Positions 7,873-14,043 are shown, numbered from the stretch's first letter. The stretch: DNA of 14,043 nucleotides from an uncultured Clostridia bacterium (GCA_904420155.1 CAJFUH010000011.1:1-14043), one strand, 5' to 3'. Notes: generated by a model not told the origin, from the sequence alone. A program made the numbers and translations.

Positions 7873-8102
7873 AAACCAAATTTTTAGGAGGCAGTTCCAA
7901 TGGGATTTTTTGTGTGGATGGAGTAGACCTCTTTCAATGCAAATGGAAAACAACCGGAAAATGCGCTGTTGTACTGGAACCAGAAAACAAAAAAGCGCAC
8001 ACTTTTTCTATGTATGAAGTGACGATTAAAGACGAAGCTTTCCGGTTTGTTGCCGGAGAATTCAAACCCGGTACCTGGGGATTTTATTCTGTAATAAAAT
8101 AA
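7866..8102 (+). CDS. Small protein of unknown function, 78 residues
   Basis: I do not recognise this protein. It overlaps the end of the PAP2 gene by seven bases, and the overlapping region carries a perfect AAAGGAGG seven bases before its ATG, so translation is very likely. The product is soluble in appearance, without a signal peptide or membrane helix. It has three cysteines (C16, C25, C33), many aromatic and glycine residues, and alternating hydrophobic residues suggesting a small beta-rich fold (for example CAVVLEPENKKAHTFSMYEV and the end KPGTWGFYSVIK). It is followed by a terminator and is the last gene of the PAP2 unit. A link to the PAP2 function is possible but rests only on position. 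Confidence 0.75.
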   Translation: MVKTKFLGGSSNGIFCVDGVDLFQCKWKTTGKCAVVLEPENKKAHTFSMYEVTIKDEAFRFVAGEFKPGTWGFYSVIK

Positions 8103-8132
8103 AATCTTTGCTTTATCAATAGGATGTGTCAA

Positions 8133-8162
8133 AAGGGGCTTTCCCGTATGGGAAAGCCCCTT
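8133..8162. terminator. Convergent terminator, 13-bp hairpin
   Basis: AAGGGGCTTTCCC (8133-8145) and GGGAAAGCCCCTT (8150-8162) pair perfectly around the loop GTAT. On the minus strand it is followed by TTTT, terminating the TPM-domain gene. On the plus strand the tail is TTCCATTT, weaker but probably enough for the 78-residue gene. It lies between convergent genes. Confidence 0.85.
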
Positions 8163-8172
8163 CCATTTCGCA

Positions 8173-8201
8173 AAAAACTATTATGAAAAAGTGCACAAAA
8201 G
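8173..8201 (-). repeat. 29-nt terminator-linked repeat, copy 1
   Basis: Matches 11691-11719 at 25 of 29 positions; on the plus strand both begin AAAAACTRTTAT and end CACARAAG. All four differences are A/G transitions. It lies exactly 10 nt from the terminator hairpin at 8133-8162, on the gene side, and the other copy has the same 10-nt distance to its hairpin. Confidence 0.7.
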
Positions 8202-8247
8202 GGCTTTGGTTTTCTACAGGATGGAGGAATCCCAAAGGAAAGGGGGG

Positions 8248-9075
8248 CTAAAACCCTCTGCCCCCTCCTCCGTGGGTCGTCCCTCCGCTGGAGCTATGGG
8301 TGGAACTTCCACCCCCATGTCCTCCGGAAGAATTGCTTTCAATCCGGTGGGAAGTGACATACCTCCGGATAAAAATATCCTGCCGGTTGGTTAAATGGAG
8401 CCTGCTGTTTTCCTGATAGGGATACGTATTGTCCTTATAACGGAATTTATATTTTGCCGCGACGATTCCCGACGCAGCGCCCCCTACTACTACAGCAATC
8501 CCCGCAAACAGCAAGATCTGCTGCCAAGACGGAAAAGAGCGTTTTTTTGTTACCTTTCCCGTCTCTTCATCATAACGGTATGCGTCATCCGGAACCCCGG
8601 CCCGTACATAGTCCTGGGTTTTAATCAAAAATTCCTCTACCGCGCCCGCGTAATCCTGGTTGCTCAATTTAGGGATGATTGCATCCAGGGTCCGGTCGAT
8701 CCGATAGTCGGTAAAGTAATCGATCCCCGCCCCACAGGTGGAAAGGTATGCCTGCCGGTTATCCATATCAATGAGGAAAAGCACTCCGCTCTTATCTTCC
8801 TCCATACCAAATCCACCTTGGTCATAATAATCGTCCGCATAGTCCCTAGAACTTTTCCCTTGGGTATCTTCAGTTGTCACCACAACAAGATCCAATCCCA
8901 ACTCACCGGTAAGCTGCGCGATCTGTTCTTCCAAAGAAGAGATCTCCGAAGGGGTAAGCAGTCCCGCCTCATCGAAAACCCGCTGGGAAGACGCCAGCGT
9001 CCAGGGGCAAACCAACAGGAGAAAAAACAGGAGAACAACCGTCGCTGAAACCGCCCGTCTTTTGATTGGTGTCAT
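8248..9075 (-). CDS. TPM-domain membrane protein, YdjH-like
   Basis: 275-residue exported and membrane-anchored protein. An N-terminal hydrophobic signal or anchor (residues about 11-29) precedes a TPM domain (DUF477, about 31-160) with FDEAGLLTPSEISSLEEQI and a segment SGVLFLIDMDNRQAYLSTCG typical of the family. A second membrane helix (about 185-206) and a Gly/Ser/His-rich tail ending GGGGRGF follow. Start at 9075 is chosen because AGGAGG precedes it and it overlaps the previous stop codon as ATGA; the frame stays open further upstream but only inside the neighbour. The domain order (TPM, helix, glycine-rich end) matches B. subtilis YdjH, and its neighbours match YdjG and YdjI. In B. subtilis these proteins help place an SPFH protein and PspA at the membrane under envelope stress. 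The same role here is inference. Confidence 0.88.
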   Translation of the reverse strand: MTPIKRRAVSATVVLLFFLLLVCPWTLASSQRVFDEAGLLTPSEISSLEEQIAQLTGELGLDLVVVTTEDTQGKSSRDYADDYYDQGGFGMEEDKSGVLFLIDMDNRQAYLSTCGAGIDYFTDYRIDRTLDAIIPKLSNQDYAGAVEEFLIKTQDYVRAGVPDDAYRYDEETGKVTKKRSFPSWQQILLFAGIAVVVGGAASGIVAAKYKFRYKDNTYPYQENSRLHLTNRQDIFIRRYVTSHRIESNSSGGHGGGSSTHSSSGGTTHGGGGRGF

Positions 9076-10127
9076 AGCAGCCAACCTCCTATCATCAGGA
9101 TGGCAAACGCCACCGCCGTCACCGCCCCAAATAAGACGGCCAGCCTTCCCCAACTCAAGGGGACCTGCCCGCATACTTTTCCCGTCTGCCCGTTCATGGC
9201 ATAATAATAGTCTTTTTCCCTGTAGCGGTAAGTCATGACCCAAACCGGCAGCATGGTGTAACGCCATTTTTCCCAGGTATTCCGGTGGTCCATCTGCTGT
9301 ACCGTCACCCCGCTATACCCCACAATAGTGTCCCGGAGGACGGCTTCCGAATATTCCCGCAGCTGCTTCTGCGCTTCCGGCTCCACTTGTTCTTTTTCCA
9401 GGTTCCTTTTTTCCGCCTGGAACCCGGACAGGTATGCCATGGAGAAGTCCTGCGCCTGCTTCATATCGTAAGGGGCGATCCCCCTGGTGAGCTCCATTTC
9501 TTTTCTGTTGAGAGCCGCCAAGGGGAGATTGGCAAAATCAATGTCCCCTTCCCGGATCAATTCGTATTCTTCCGTTTCCGTGTACTGGGTATTGCCGGAC
9601 CGCCAGCTTCTCACCTTATTTCCCCTGGCGCGCATCCATGCCTTTGTGGAACAATCCAGCATCCAGAACGGCAGATAGACCCCTGTTAGCTTTTCCCGCT
9701 GCGACTGGGAAAAGAAATCCCGCTTCATGAACCTTTTCTTTTTGCACCAATGCAGGAATTTTTCTTCCACCTCTTTCTGGGGGATCCGGAACGGCACCAC
9801 CCGTTGGGGCCGGAACTTTCCCGATACCCTGCCCGACAGCACCACCGGATTATGGCAATAATAGCAATAGGTAGCCGCTGTGGTATCCTCCACCACAACC
9901 TCCGCCCCACAGCTGGGACAGACATACTCCACCGCATGGGAATCAAAATCATCGGATTCCCGGGACGTCCCTGGCCGGCTGTCCGCCGCGTCTTGGTCTC
10001 CTGGAGCCTGTTCCAGTTCTTCCCTGGTAAAGGAACTGTTGCAATACTCACAGTGGAATTTCTGGCTTTCCGGATCAAACAGCAGGCCGCCGTCGCAGTT
10101 GGGACACTTATAGGTTACGGTCGCCAT
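9072..10127 (-). CDS. Double zinc-ribbon protein with C-terminal membrane anchor, YdjG-like
   Basis: 351-residue protein. Two zinc ribbons are visible at the N-terminus: CPNC and CEYC (C8, C11, C26, C29), then CPSC and CYYC (C70, C73, C88, C91), the kind often labelled TFIIB-type. The middle (about 100-320) is a mixed-charge soluble region with no motif I recognise. The last 28 residues include a membrane helix, RLAVLFGAVTAVAFAILMIG, so the ribbons would face the cytoplasm from a tail anchor. Start is supported by AGGAGG six bases before the ATG. It begins 20 nt after the SPFH gene ends and overlaps the TPM gene by four bases, indicating coupled translation. Despite the zinc-ribbon name, context points to a membrane-associated scaffold and not to transcription. 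Confidence 0.87.
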   Translation of the reverse strand: MATVTYKCPNCDGGLLFDPESQKFHCEYCNSSFTREELEQAPGDQDAADSRPGTSRESDDFDSHAVEYVCPSCGAEVVVEDTTAATYCYYCHNPVVLSGRVSGKFRPQRVVPFRIPQKEVEEKFLHWCKKKRFMKRDFFSQSQREKLTGVYLPFWMLDCSTKAWMRARGNKVRSWRSGNTQYTETEEYELIREGDIDFANLPLAALNRKEMELTRGIAPYDMKQAQDFSMAYLSGFQAEKRNLEKEQVEPEAQKQLREYSEAVLRDTIVGYSGVTVQQMDHRNTWEKWRYTMLPVWVMTYRYREKDYYYAMNGQTGKVCGQVPLSWGRLAVLFGAVTAVAFAILMIGGWLL

Positions 10128-10147
10128 GGTTTCCCTCCTATCCTGCC

Positions 10148-11458
10148 TTATCGCAGGTCGTTCTCATCAATTTTATCGCCGCACTGAGGGCAAAACTTCA
10201 TCGTTCCCACATCGTCCTGTTCATAACCGCATTTGTTGCAGTGGAAGCGTTTGTTTTCCGGCTTTTTTGTCCCGCATTCCGTGCAAAACTTGCCGCTGTT
10301 TCTTGCTCCGCACTGGGGACAGGCCCATTCCTGGGCGGGGGCGGGGCGTTTCCTTCCGCATTCGGGACAAAACGCCTGGCTTTCTTTGTTCTCCGAGCCG
10401 CAAACACATTTCCACCCGGGCTCCGAAACCGCTTGTTTGGCCGGCTGGGGCTTAGACGCCTGCATCTGCTGCTGATTGGCCTGGGAAAAGGCCCCCGCCA
10501 CGCCGGCGCCGGACTGCATGCCCATGCCCATTCCCATAAATCCTGCCATAGAACCATTTGCATTGGAGCCGGCGGCTTCCAGCCCGCGGGCGATAGCCCC
10601 CTGCACATACCCTTCCCGGACGGAGGGATCTCCCAACATAGCGCCCTGGTTGCGCATATGGATCAGCTTTGTGGATTCCTCATCGTAGGAGATACTGGCG
10701 ATCCCCACCGACTGTATTTCCATGCCCCGTGTCTGTTTCCATTCCTCATCCAGGATATCGCTCATGTAGCGGCTGAGTTCCCGTCCTTTGGACGCCACAT
10801 ACGAGATTCGTACCCCGTCCGCCGACATCTGGTTGATGGCGGCCTGCAACGCCTCTAAAAATTCATACAGGTATTGCTCGTTGATGTCTCCTATATCCAC
10901 ATGCTCCTGATTCCGGGGAATGGCTTCCCAATAAAAAAGGAGCGGATCAGTAATCTTAATGGAATAGGTCCCATGGGCGCGCAGAAACAGCTCTGCATTA
11001 TACGCATTGTCAAAATAATTAATGGGGTTTCTGGTTCCAAATTTAATGCCTTTGATCTCTTGCAAATTGATATAGTACACCTTTTGCGCGCCCGGCGTTA
11101 CACCTCCGAACTTGACGCGCTGAAAGGTTTCCCGGATGGAATCCCCCAAGGAGCCGCTGAACATGGAAGGCGCCGTGGAGTTGTTGACCGTGTAATAACC
11201 CTCTTCCGCCGTGTAGTCCACCACTTTTCCGCCGTCTACCAGCATCATAAACTGGTTGGGGTACACGTGGACTACCGATCCATTGGAGATCACATCCTGG
11301 GTCCCTTTCCGGTTTCCATTTCTCCGGTCGTTCTTCCGCACGCTCACCCCTTTGGTAAACACTGTCGTATCGCCCATATTGTCCGGTTCTATGACTTCCA
11401 GCCATTGATCTGCCAAAGAACCTCCCACCGCACTGGCAATGGTCTTAATGATTCCCAT
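10148..11458 (-). CDS. SPFH-domain protein with three C-terminal zinc ribbons, YdjI-like
   Basis: 436-residue protein, first gene of a three-gene operon. Residues about 20-280 form an SPFH/band 7-type domain of the virion-core-protein-like (YdjI) group, with NQFMMLVDGGKVVDYTAEEG, the segment FGTRNPINYFDNAYNAELFL and a long helical part around EFLEALQAAINQMSADG. A Gly/Met/Gln-rich linker (about 300-340, including GMGMGMQ) follows. The C-terminus has three zinc ribbons: CVC with CPEC (C351, C353, C364, C367), CPQC with CTEC, and CNKC with CPQC. No signal peptide or membrane helix is seen, so membrane binding probably depends on partners such as the two downstream proteins. AAAGGAG precedes the ATG. 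SPFH proteins build oligomeric membrane platforms; a role in envelope stress is inferred from B. subtilis YdjI. Confidence 0.9.
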   Translation of the reverse strand: MGIIKTIASAVGGSLADQWLEVIEPDNMGDTTVFTKGVSVRKNDRRNGNRKGTQDVISNGSVVHVYPNQFMMLVDGGKVVDYTAEEGYYTVNNSTAPSMFSGSLGDSIRETFQRVKFGGVTPGAQKVYYINLQEIKGIKFGTRNPINYFDNAYNAELFLRAHGTYSIKITDPLLFYWEAIPRNQEHVDIGDINEQYLYEFLEALQAAINQMSADGVRISYVASKGRELSRYMSDILDEEWKQTRGMEIQSVGIASISYDEESTKLIHMRNQGAMLGDPSVREGYVQGAIARGLEAAGSNANGSMAGFMGMGMGMQSGAGVAGAFSQANQQQMQASKPQPAKQAVSEPGWKCVCGSENKESQAFCPECGRKRPAPAQEWACPQCGARNSGKFCTECGTKKPENKRFHCNKCGYEQDDVGTMKFCPQCGDKIDENDLR

Positions 11459-11514
11459 CTATACACAGCTCCTTTCTCTATCCTACACAAAATTTTATCA
11501 AGGATTTGTTTATT

Positions 11515-11543
11515 ATTTTATCATAAACTGGCACTTCTGTCGA
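11515..11543 (-). promoter_or_regulatory. Promoter of the SPFH operon
   Basis: On the minus strand, -35 TCGACA (11543-11538), a 17-bp spacer and -10 TAAAAT (11520-11515), with TGN directly before the -10. Each hexamer matches SigA consensus at five of six positions. It lies 57 bp before the SPFH start. It does not resemble the TGAAAC/CGTA pattern of SigW promoters that drive the B. subtilis ydj operon. Confidence 0.65.
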
Positions 11544-11650
11544 ACCCCTTTTCCTCTCATTTTTGTTGAAAAATTGGTCTTTGGGTTATTCCTCCCTGGA
11601 TTGCCTTCTTCCTGCCTCATTTGCCGCAATCGCTCTCTTTCCCGGCCTCT

Positions 11651-11680
11651 AAAAGCAAAAGGACCGGCGTCTGCCGGTCC
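11651..11680 (-). terminator. Terminator at the end of the obg transcript
   Basis: Perfect 8-bp stem GGACCGGC and GCCGGTCC (11661-11668 and 11673-11680) with a four-base loop, followed on the minus strand by TTTTGCTTTT. It lies about 400 nt beyond the obg stop, so the obg message would carry a long structured 3' region unless it ends earlier. Confidence 0.8.
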
Positions 11681-11690
11681 CAATTTGTAG

Positions 11691-11719
11691 AAAAACTGTT
11701 ATAAAAAAGTACACAGAAG
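11691..11719 (-). repeat. 29-nt terminator-linked repeat, copy 2
   Basis: Second copy of the block at 8173-8201, 25 of 29 positions identical. It is 10 nt from the terminator hairpin at 11661-11680, in the same orientation and at the same distance as copy 1. The 10-nt spacers are themselves alike (both have the form CNATTT plus four bases). Confidence 0.7.
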
Positions 11720-12083
11720 CCACCTGCGGCGGGGCATGTCGCGCACAGGGTTTTCTTTGAAAAGAACCAGGGCCGCCCGCGCCGAAACATAAAAGTTTTG
11801 CTCAAGCTTTTTCAAAAGCTTGCGGGGTGGAGGGGCGGAGCCCTTCCTCGCCCATCGCAATGGGCGAAATCCTTAAGATTCCCAAAAGCTCAGGAGGGGA
11901 GGCCAAACCTTCCAGTGGACGGTTTGGCTGTGGGGAACCCTAACGAGGGGTTCCCCACAGCCGCCGACTTTCACAATTTGCTAAAACGAATCCCTTTTTC
12001 AACAGTGTGCGGCAAGACAAAAGTCTTGCCAGATAAAATAGCTCCAGGATATCCAAAGTCCTTAAAGGGTTTTCCTCAATCGA
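11720..12083. repeat. Non-coding, palindrome-rich region downstream of obg
   Basis: No convincing gene. It holds a series of inverted repeats: 11803-11822 (CAAGCTTTT around TC, 9-bp arms), 11849-11866 (CGCCCAT, loop CGCA), 11902-11928 (GCCAAACC, 8-bp arms), 11927-11961 (14-bp arms starting GCTGTGGGGAACCC, loop seven bases) and 12011-12030 (GGCAAGAC, loop AAAA). Sequence such as CAAGCTTTTTCAAAAGCTTG followed by GCGGGG and GGCGGAGCCC resembles dispersed intergenic repeats I associate with Ruminococcaceae genomes, but a genome search is needed to confirm that. No T run follows the hairpins, so they are not ordinary terminators. A frame open across 11798-12091 lacks a ribosome binding site and looks spurious. 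Confidence 0.65.
11927..11961. repeat. 14-bp perfect hairpin in the obg 3' region
   Basis: Arms 11927-11940 and 11948-11961 pair without mismatch around a seven-base loop. No T tract follows on either strand. It could stabilise or process the 3' region of the obg message, or be the end of a small mobile repeat. Confidence 0.75.
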
Positions 12084-13355
12084 TCAATTAACAAAATCAA
12101 ATTCCAGATCGTACATACTTACGGTATCCCCCTCCTGGATGCCGGCCTCTCGGAGGGCGTCAATCACTCCAGAAGCAATTAAAACCCTCTGGAAGTATTG
12201 CAGCGATTCATAATCGTCGAAGTTTACCGACTTCATAATTGACAGCAGCCATTCCCCCTCGACCATATATACGCCGTCTTCTACCGTGATCTTCACGTCA
12301 TGCCTGCCTATTTCTTCCGCCGGCTTGACAGGCGCCGCCTCCGGCTCATACCGCAGGATGGGGGGCAGCTTGCTTAACAATTCCTGAATCCGTTTCAGAA
12401 GGGGATCTACATCGTAGCGGATGGCAGCCATGATGGGGAAAAACTCATATCCTTTGGCCTCTACATAGGCCCGGAATTCCTCAATCTGCTCCTCTTCCGC
12501 CAAGTCGCATTTATTTCCCGCCACCAGCATCGGCCGTTTTGCCAGTTCCGGGTTAAATTTCTCCAGTTCCCGGTTGATGATCTCGAAATCTTCTTTGGGG
12601 TCGCGGCCTTCGCTGCCTGACACATCCACGATGTGCACCAGCAACCGGCAGCGTTCCACATGCCGAAGGAACTGGTGTCCCAATCCAACGCCTTCCCCGG
12701 CCCCTTCAATCAGTCCGGGGATATCCGCCATTACAAAAGAGGAATTCTCCCCCATCCGTACAACCCCCAGCACCGGGGTAATGGTGGTAAAATGGTAATT
12801 GGCGATCACCGGTTTCGCCTCACTGACCACAGAAACCAAGGTGGATTTTCCCACATTGGGATATCCTACCAATCCAACGTCCGCCAACAGTTTGAGCTCT
12901 AACTGCACTTCCATACTTTCTCCCGGAAGTCCCGGCTTAGCAAAACGGGGCGTCTGGCGGGTAGGGGTGGCGAAATGAATATTTCCCCAGCCGCCCCGGC
13001 CGCCTTTCGCTACGATCTGAGGTTCATCTCCGGAAATATCCGCTAAAATCCGCCCGGTCTCTGCGTCCTTAATCAAAGTTCCCCGGGGGACTTTGATGAT
13101 CAGATCCTGCGCATTTTTCCCACTGCACCGGTTGCCCCGGCCGTTTTCTCCCCGAGGCGCGTTGTATTTTCTTTTATAACGGAAATCCGCCAATGTGGAT
13201 AAATGATCATCCGCCTGAAATAGGATATTTCCTCCCCGGCCGCCGTCTCCGCCGTCCGGCCCGCCGGAAGCTACATATTTTTCCCGATGAAAAGCCACGG
13301 CTCCATCTCCGCCGTCTCCCGCTTTGATTTTAATTTTAACGATATCTACAAACAT
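12084..13355 (-). CDS. obg: GTPase Obg (CgtA), ribosome assembly factor
   Basis: 423-residue GTPase that binds the large ribosomal subunit and takes part in its maturation and in stress signalling. Residues 1-158 form the glycine-rich Obg fold (KAGDGGDGAV, PDGGDGGRGG). The G domain follows with the P loop GYPNVGKST (164-172), switch I with NYHFTTITP, G3 DIPG (211-214) and G4 NKCD (281-284). The G5 position reads PIMAAI (about 307-312), where relatives usually have SA, so Met replaces the usual Ser. The C-terminal OCT domain (about 350-423) is complete, as in Gram-positive Obg. The start has AAAGGA upstream at a rather long distance. It follows prp and rpmA as usual, but with its own promoter and a terminator between. 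Confidence 0.97.
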   Translation of the reverse strand: MFVDIVKIKIKAGDGGDGAVAFHREKYVASGGPDGGDGGRGGNILFQADDHLSTLADFRYKRKYNAPRGENGRGNRCSGKNAQDLIIKVPRGTLIKDAETGRILADISGDEPQIVAKGGRGGWGNIHFATPTRQTPRFAKPGLPGESMEVQLELKLLADVGLVGYPNVGKSTLVSVVSEAKPVIANYHFTTITPVLGVVRMGENSSFVMADIPGLIEGAGEGVGLGHQFLRHVERCRLLVHIVDVSGSEGRDPKEDFEIINRELEKFNPELAKRPMLVAGNKCDLAEEEQIEEFRAYVEAKGYEFFPIMAAIRYDVDPLLKRIQELLSKLPPILRYEPEAAPVKPAEEIGRHDVKITVEDGVYMVEGEWLLSIMKSVNFDDYESLQYFQRVLIASGVIDALREAGIQEGDTVSMYDLEFDFVN

Positions 13356-13395
13356 TGCGTCACCAGCTTTCCTTTCTCACTTAGAAAACCTCTTT

Positions 13396-13414
13396 TTATG
13401 GATAAAGTCCATAA
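13396..13414 (-). promoter_or_regulatory. Hairpin at the 5' end of the obg transcript
   Basis: TTATGGA (13396-13402) and TCCATAA (13408-13414) pair around TAAAG. It begins about ten bases after the -10 box, so it would form the very 5' end of the obg mRNA, or could be an operator site. Confidence 0.5.
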
Positions 13415-13423
13415 TCGGCCTTT

Positions 13424-13452
13424 ATTATATCAGGGTTCCCCGTCGCTTACAA
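13424..13452 (-). promoter_or_regulatory. Promoter of obg
   Basis: On the minus strand TTGTAA (13452-13447), a 17-bp spacer, and TATAAT (13429-13424) with TGA directly before it, that is, a perfect extended -10. It lies about 70 bp before the obg start and after the rpmA terminator. Confidence 0.75.
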
Positions 13453-13476
13453 CCCCATCCCTGATCCTTGCTATGC

Positions 13477-13513
13477 AAAAAAAAGCCCGGGACATCTTGA
13501 CCCGGGCTTTTTT
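13477..13513 (-). terminator. Terminator between rpmA and obg
   Basis: Strong hairpin with CCCGGG-containing arms: A run plus AAGCCCGGG (13477-13491), loop ACATCTTGA, then CCCGGGCTTTTTT (13501-13513). Both flanks are A/T tracts of six or more, so it can end transcription in either direction; here it ends prp-rpmA. Confidence 0.92.
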
Positions 13514-13536
13514 CAATCCAACTGATGTAACTTTGC

Positions 13537-13821
13537 TTATTGCTCCACGGAATAAACGCTTACGCGCTTACGATCACGGCCCACACGCTCAAAGCAGACT
13601 TTGCCGTCTACCAAAGCGAACAGGGTATCGTCAGAACCGCGTCCAACGTTCTCGCCGGGATGGATGTGGGTACCGCGCTGTTTCACCAGAATGTTGCCTG
13701 CCAGCACGAACTGACCGTCGGCGCGCTTTACGCCCAGACGCTTGGATTCAGAATCACGACCGTTCTTGGTGGAACCCATTCCCTTTTTATGAGCGAACAA
13801 CTGAATGTTGACCTTTAACAT
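13537..13821 (-). CDS. rpmA: Ribosomal protein bL27
   Basis: 94-residue large-subunit protein whose N-terminal tail reaches the peptidyl-transferase centre. After the tail the core reads STKNGRDSESKRLGVK and then GTHIHPGENVGRG, as in all L27. The N-terminus MLKVNIQLF-AHKKG carries the nine-residue extension found in Bacillota, which Prp removes after the phenylalanine so that mature L27 begins AHKKG. The prp gene lies directly upstream, six bases away, and GGAGGTG precedes the rpmA start. A strong terminator follows. Confidence 0.98.
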   Translation of the reverse strand: MLKVNIQLFAHKKGMGSTKNGRDSESKRLGVKRADGQFVLAGNILVKQRGTHIHPGENVGRGSDDTLFALVDGKVCFERVGRDRKRVSVYSVEQ

Positions 13822-13827
13822 AACTCT

Positions 13828-14043
13828 TTACACCTCCGTATAATTTACCTGGATATTTTTCGGATATTGCTCTTCGAGCGCTAACAAATGCAATTTTAGC
13901 CCGGCCAATATGTCCCGGCACAGGAGAATATCCCGTTTAGGGATCCGCAAATACATTTCCCCTTCTTCCATCGCCGCCACGCTGGCGTCTACATGAAGAA
14001 TTTCAGTGATGGTATTCGCCGCCATATAAGCCGCCGAGGAAAC
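13828..14043 (-). CDS. prp: Ribosomal-processing cysteine protease Prp, C-terminal part
   Basis: The last 71 codons of a gene that enters from the right edge; the catalytic His and Cys lie outside the window. The first visible residues, VSSAAYMAANTITEI, fit the helix that follows the catalytic cysteine in Prp (YsxB), where the family has an Ala-Ala-Val-Ser pattern. Prp cleaves the N-terminal extension of L27. Position between rplU (expected to the right) and rpmA is the usual Gram-positive order, and the visible F-AHKK site in L27 supports the assignment. An internal ATG at 14025 is not the true start. Confidence 0.88.
   Translation of the reverse strand, partial: VSSAAYMAANTITEILHVDASVAAMEEGEMYLRIPKRDILLCRDILAGLKLHLLALEEQYPKNIQVNYTEV

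Noticed and set aside
10874..11569. Plus-strand open frame of 231 residues, and others opposite the SPFH, zinc-ribbon and TPM genes (for example 8395-9048 and 10241-10858)
   Set aside because: They are antisense to genes with clear domains and have no ribosome binding sites or recognisable motifs.
11798..12091. Plus-strand open frame of 97 residues downstream of obg
   Set aside because: No ribosome binding site, runs through several inverted repeats, overlaps the obg end, and has the composition expected of translated GC-rich repeats.
1..14043. CRISPR array, prophage, integrase, transposase or toxin-antitoxin pair
   Set aside because: No evenly spaced direct repeats and no such protein motifs were seen; the lone XRE regulator has no small partner gene next to it.

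Overview
This window looks like a chromosomal segment of a Gram-positive Clostridia-type bacterium (Bacillota), probably near the Oscillospiraceae/Ruminococcaceae. The grounds are strong AGGAGG-type ribosome binding sites, consensus SigA promoters, a tRNA-Thr with encoded CCA and U73, the Prp-rpmA pair with an L27 that carries a cleavable N-terminal extension, and intergenic repeats of a kind I associate with that group. The family placement is inference.

Left part (1-2210). A sodium:neurotransmitter-symporter-type amino-acid transporter runs off the left edge on the minus strand. Upstream of it, also on the minus strand, is tRNA-Thr(CGT) with a consensus promoter and its own terminator. Divergent from the tRNA is a 128-residue XRE-family repressor on the plus strand. 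Its leader holds two TTGT-N4-ACAA dyads 32 bp apart, a plausible autoregulatory operator. A terminator closes the gene.

Middle (2211-8162, plus strand). A MoxR AAA+ ATPase, a DUF58 protein and an 878-residue membrane transglutaminase-like protein form the conserved MoxR-DUF58-TgpA-type operon. A second unit follows, with an extended -10 promoter and a long leader hairpin. It carries a PAP2-superfamily lipid phosphatase overlapping a 78-residue protein of unknown function. A 13-bp hairpin terminator separates it from the convergent genes.

Right-centre (8248-11543, minus strand). An SPFH-domain protein with three C-terminal zinc ribbons, a double zinc-ribbon protein with a C-terminal membrane anchor, and a TPM-domain protein form a tight operon. 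They match YdjI, YdjG and YdjH of the Bacillus subtilis membrane-stress operon, but no PspA-like YdjF gene is next to them. A good promoter lies directly upstream.

Right end (11544-14043, minus strand). About 400 bp of non-coding DNA full of perfect inverted repeats lies between the end of obg and a terminator. Then come obg (own promoter), a terminator, rpmA (L27), and the 3' part of prp, the protease that trims L27. The same conserved 29-nt block sits exactly 10 nt from a terminator hairpin at two places (8173-8201 and 11691-11719). This appears to be a dispersed terminator-linked repeat module and is the most interesting non-coding signal in the window.
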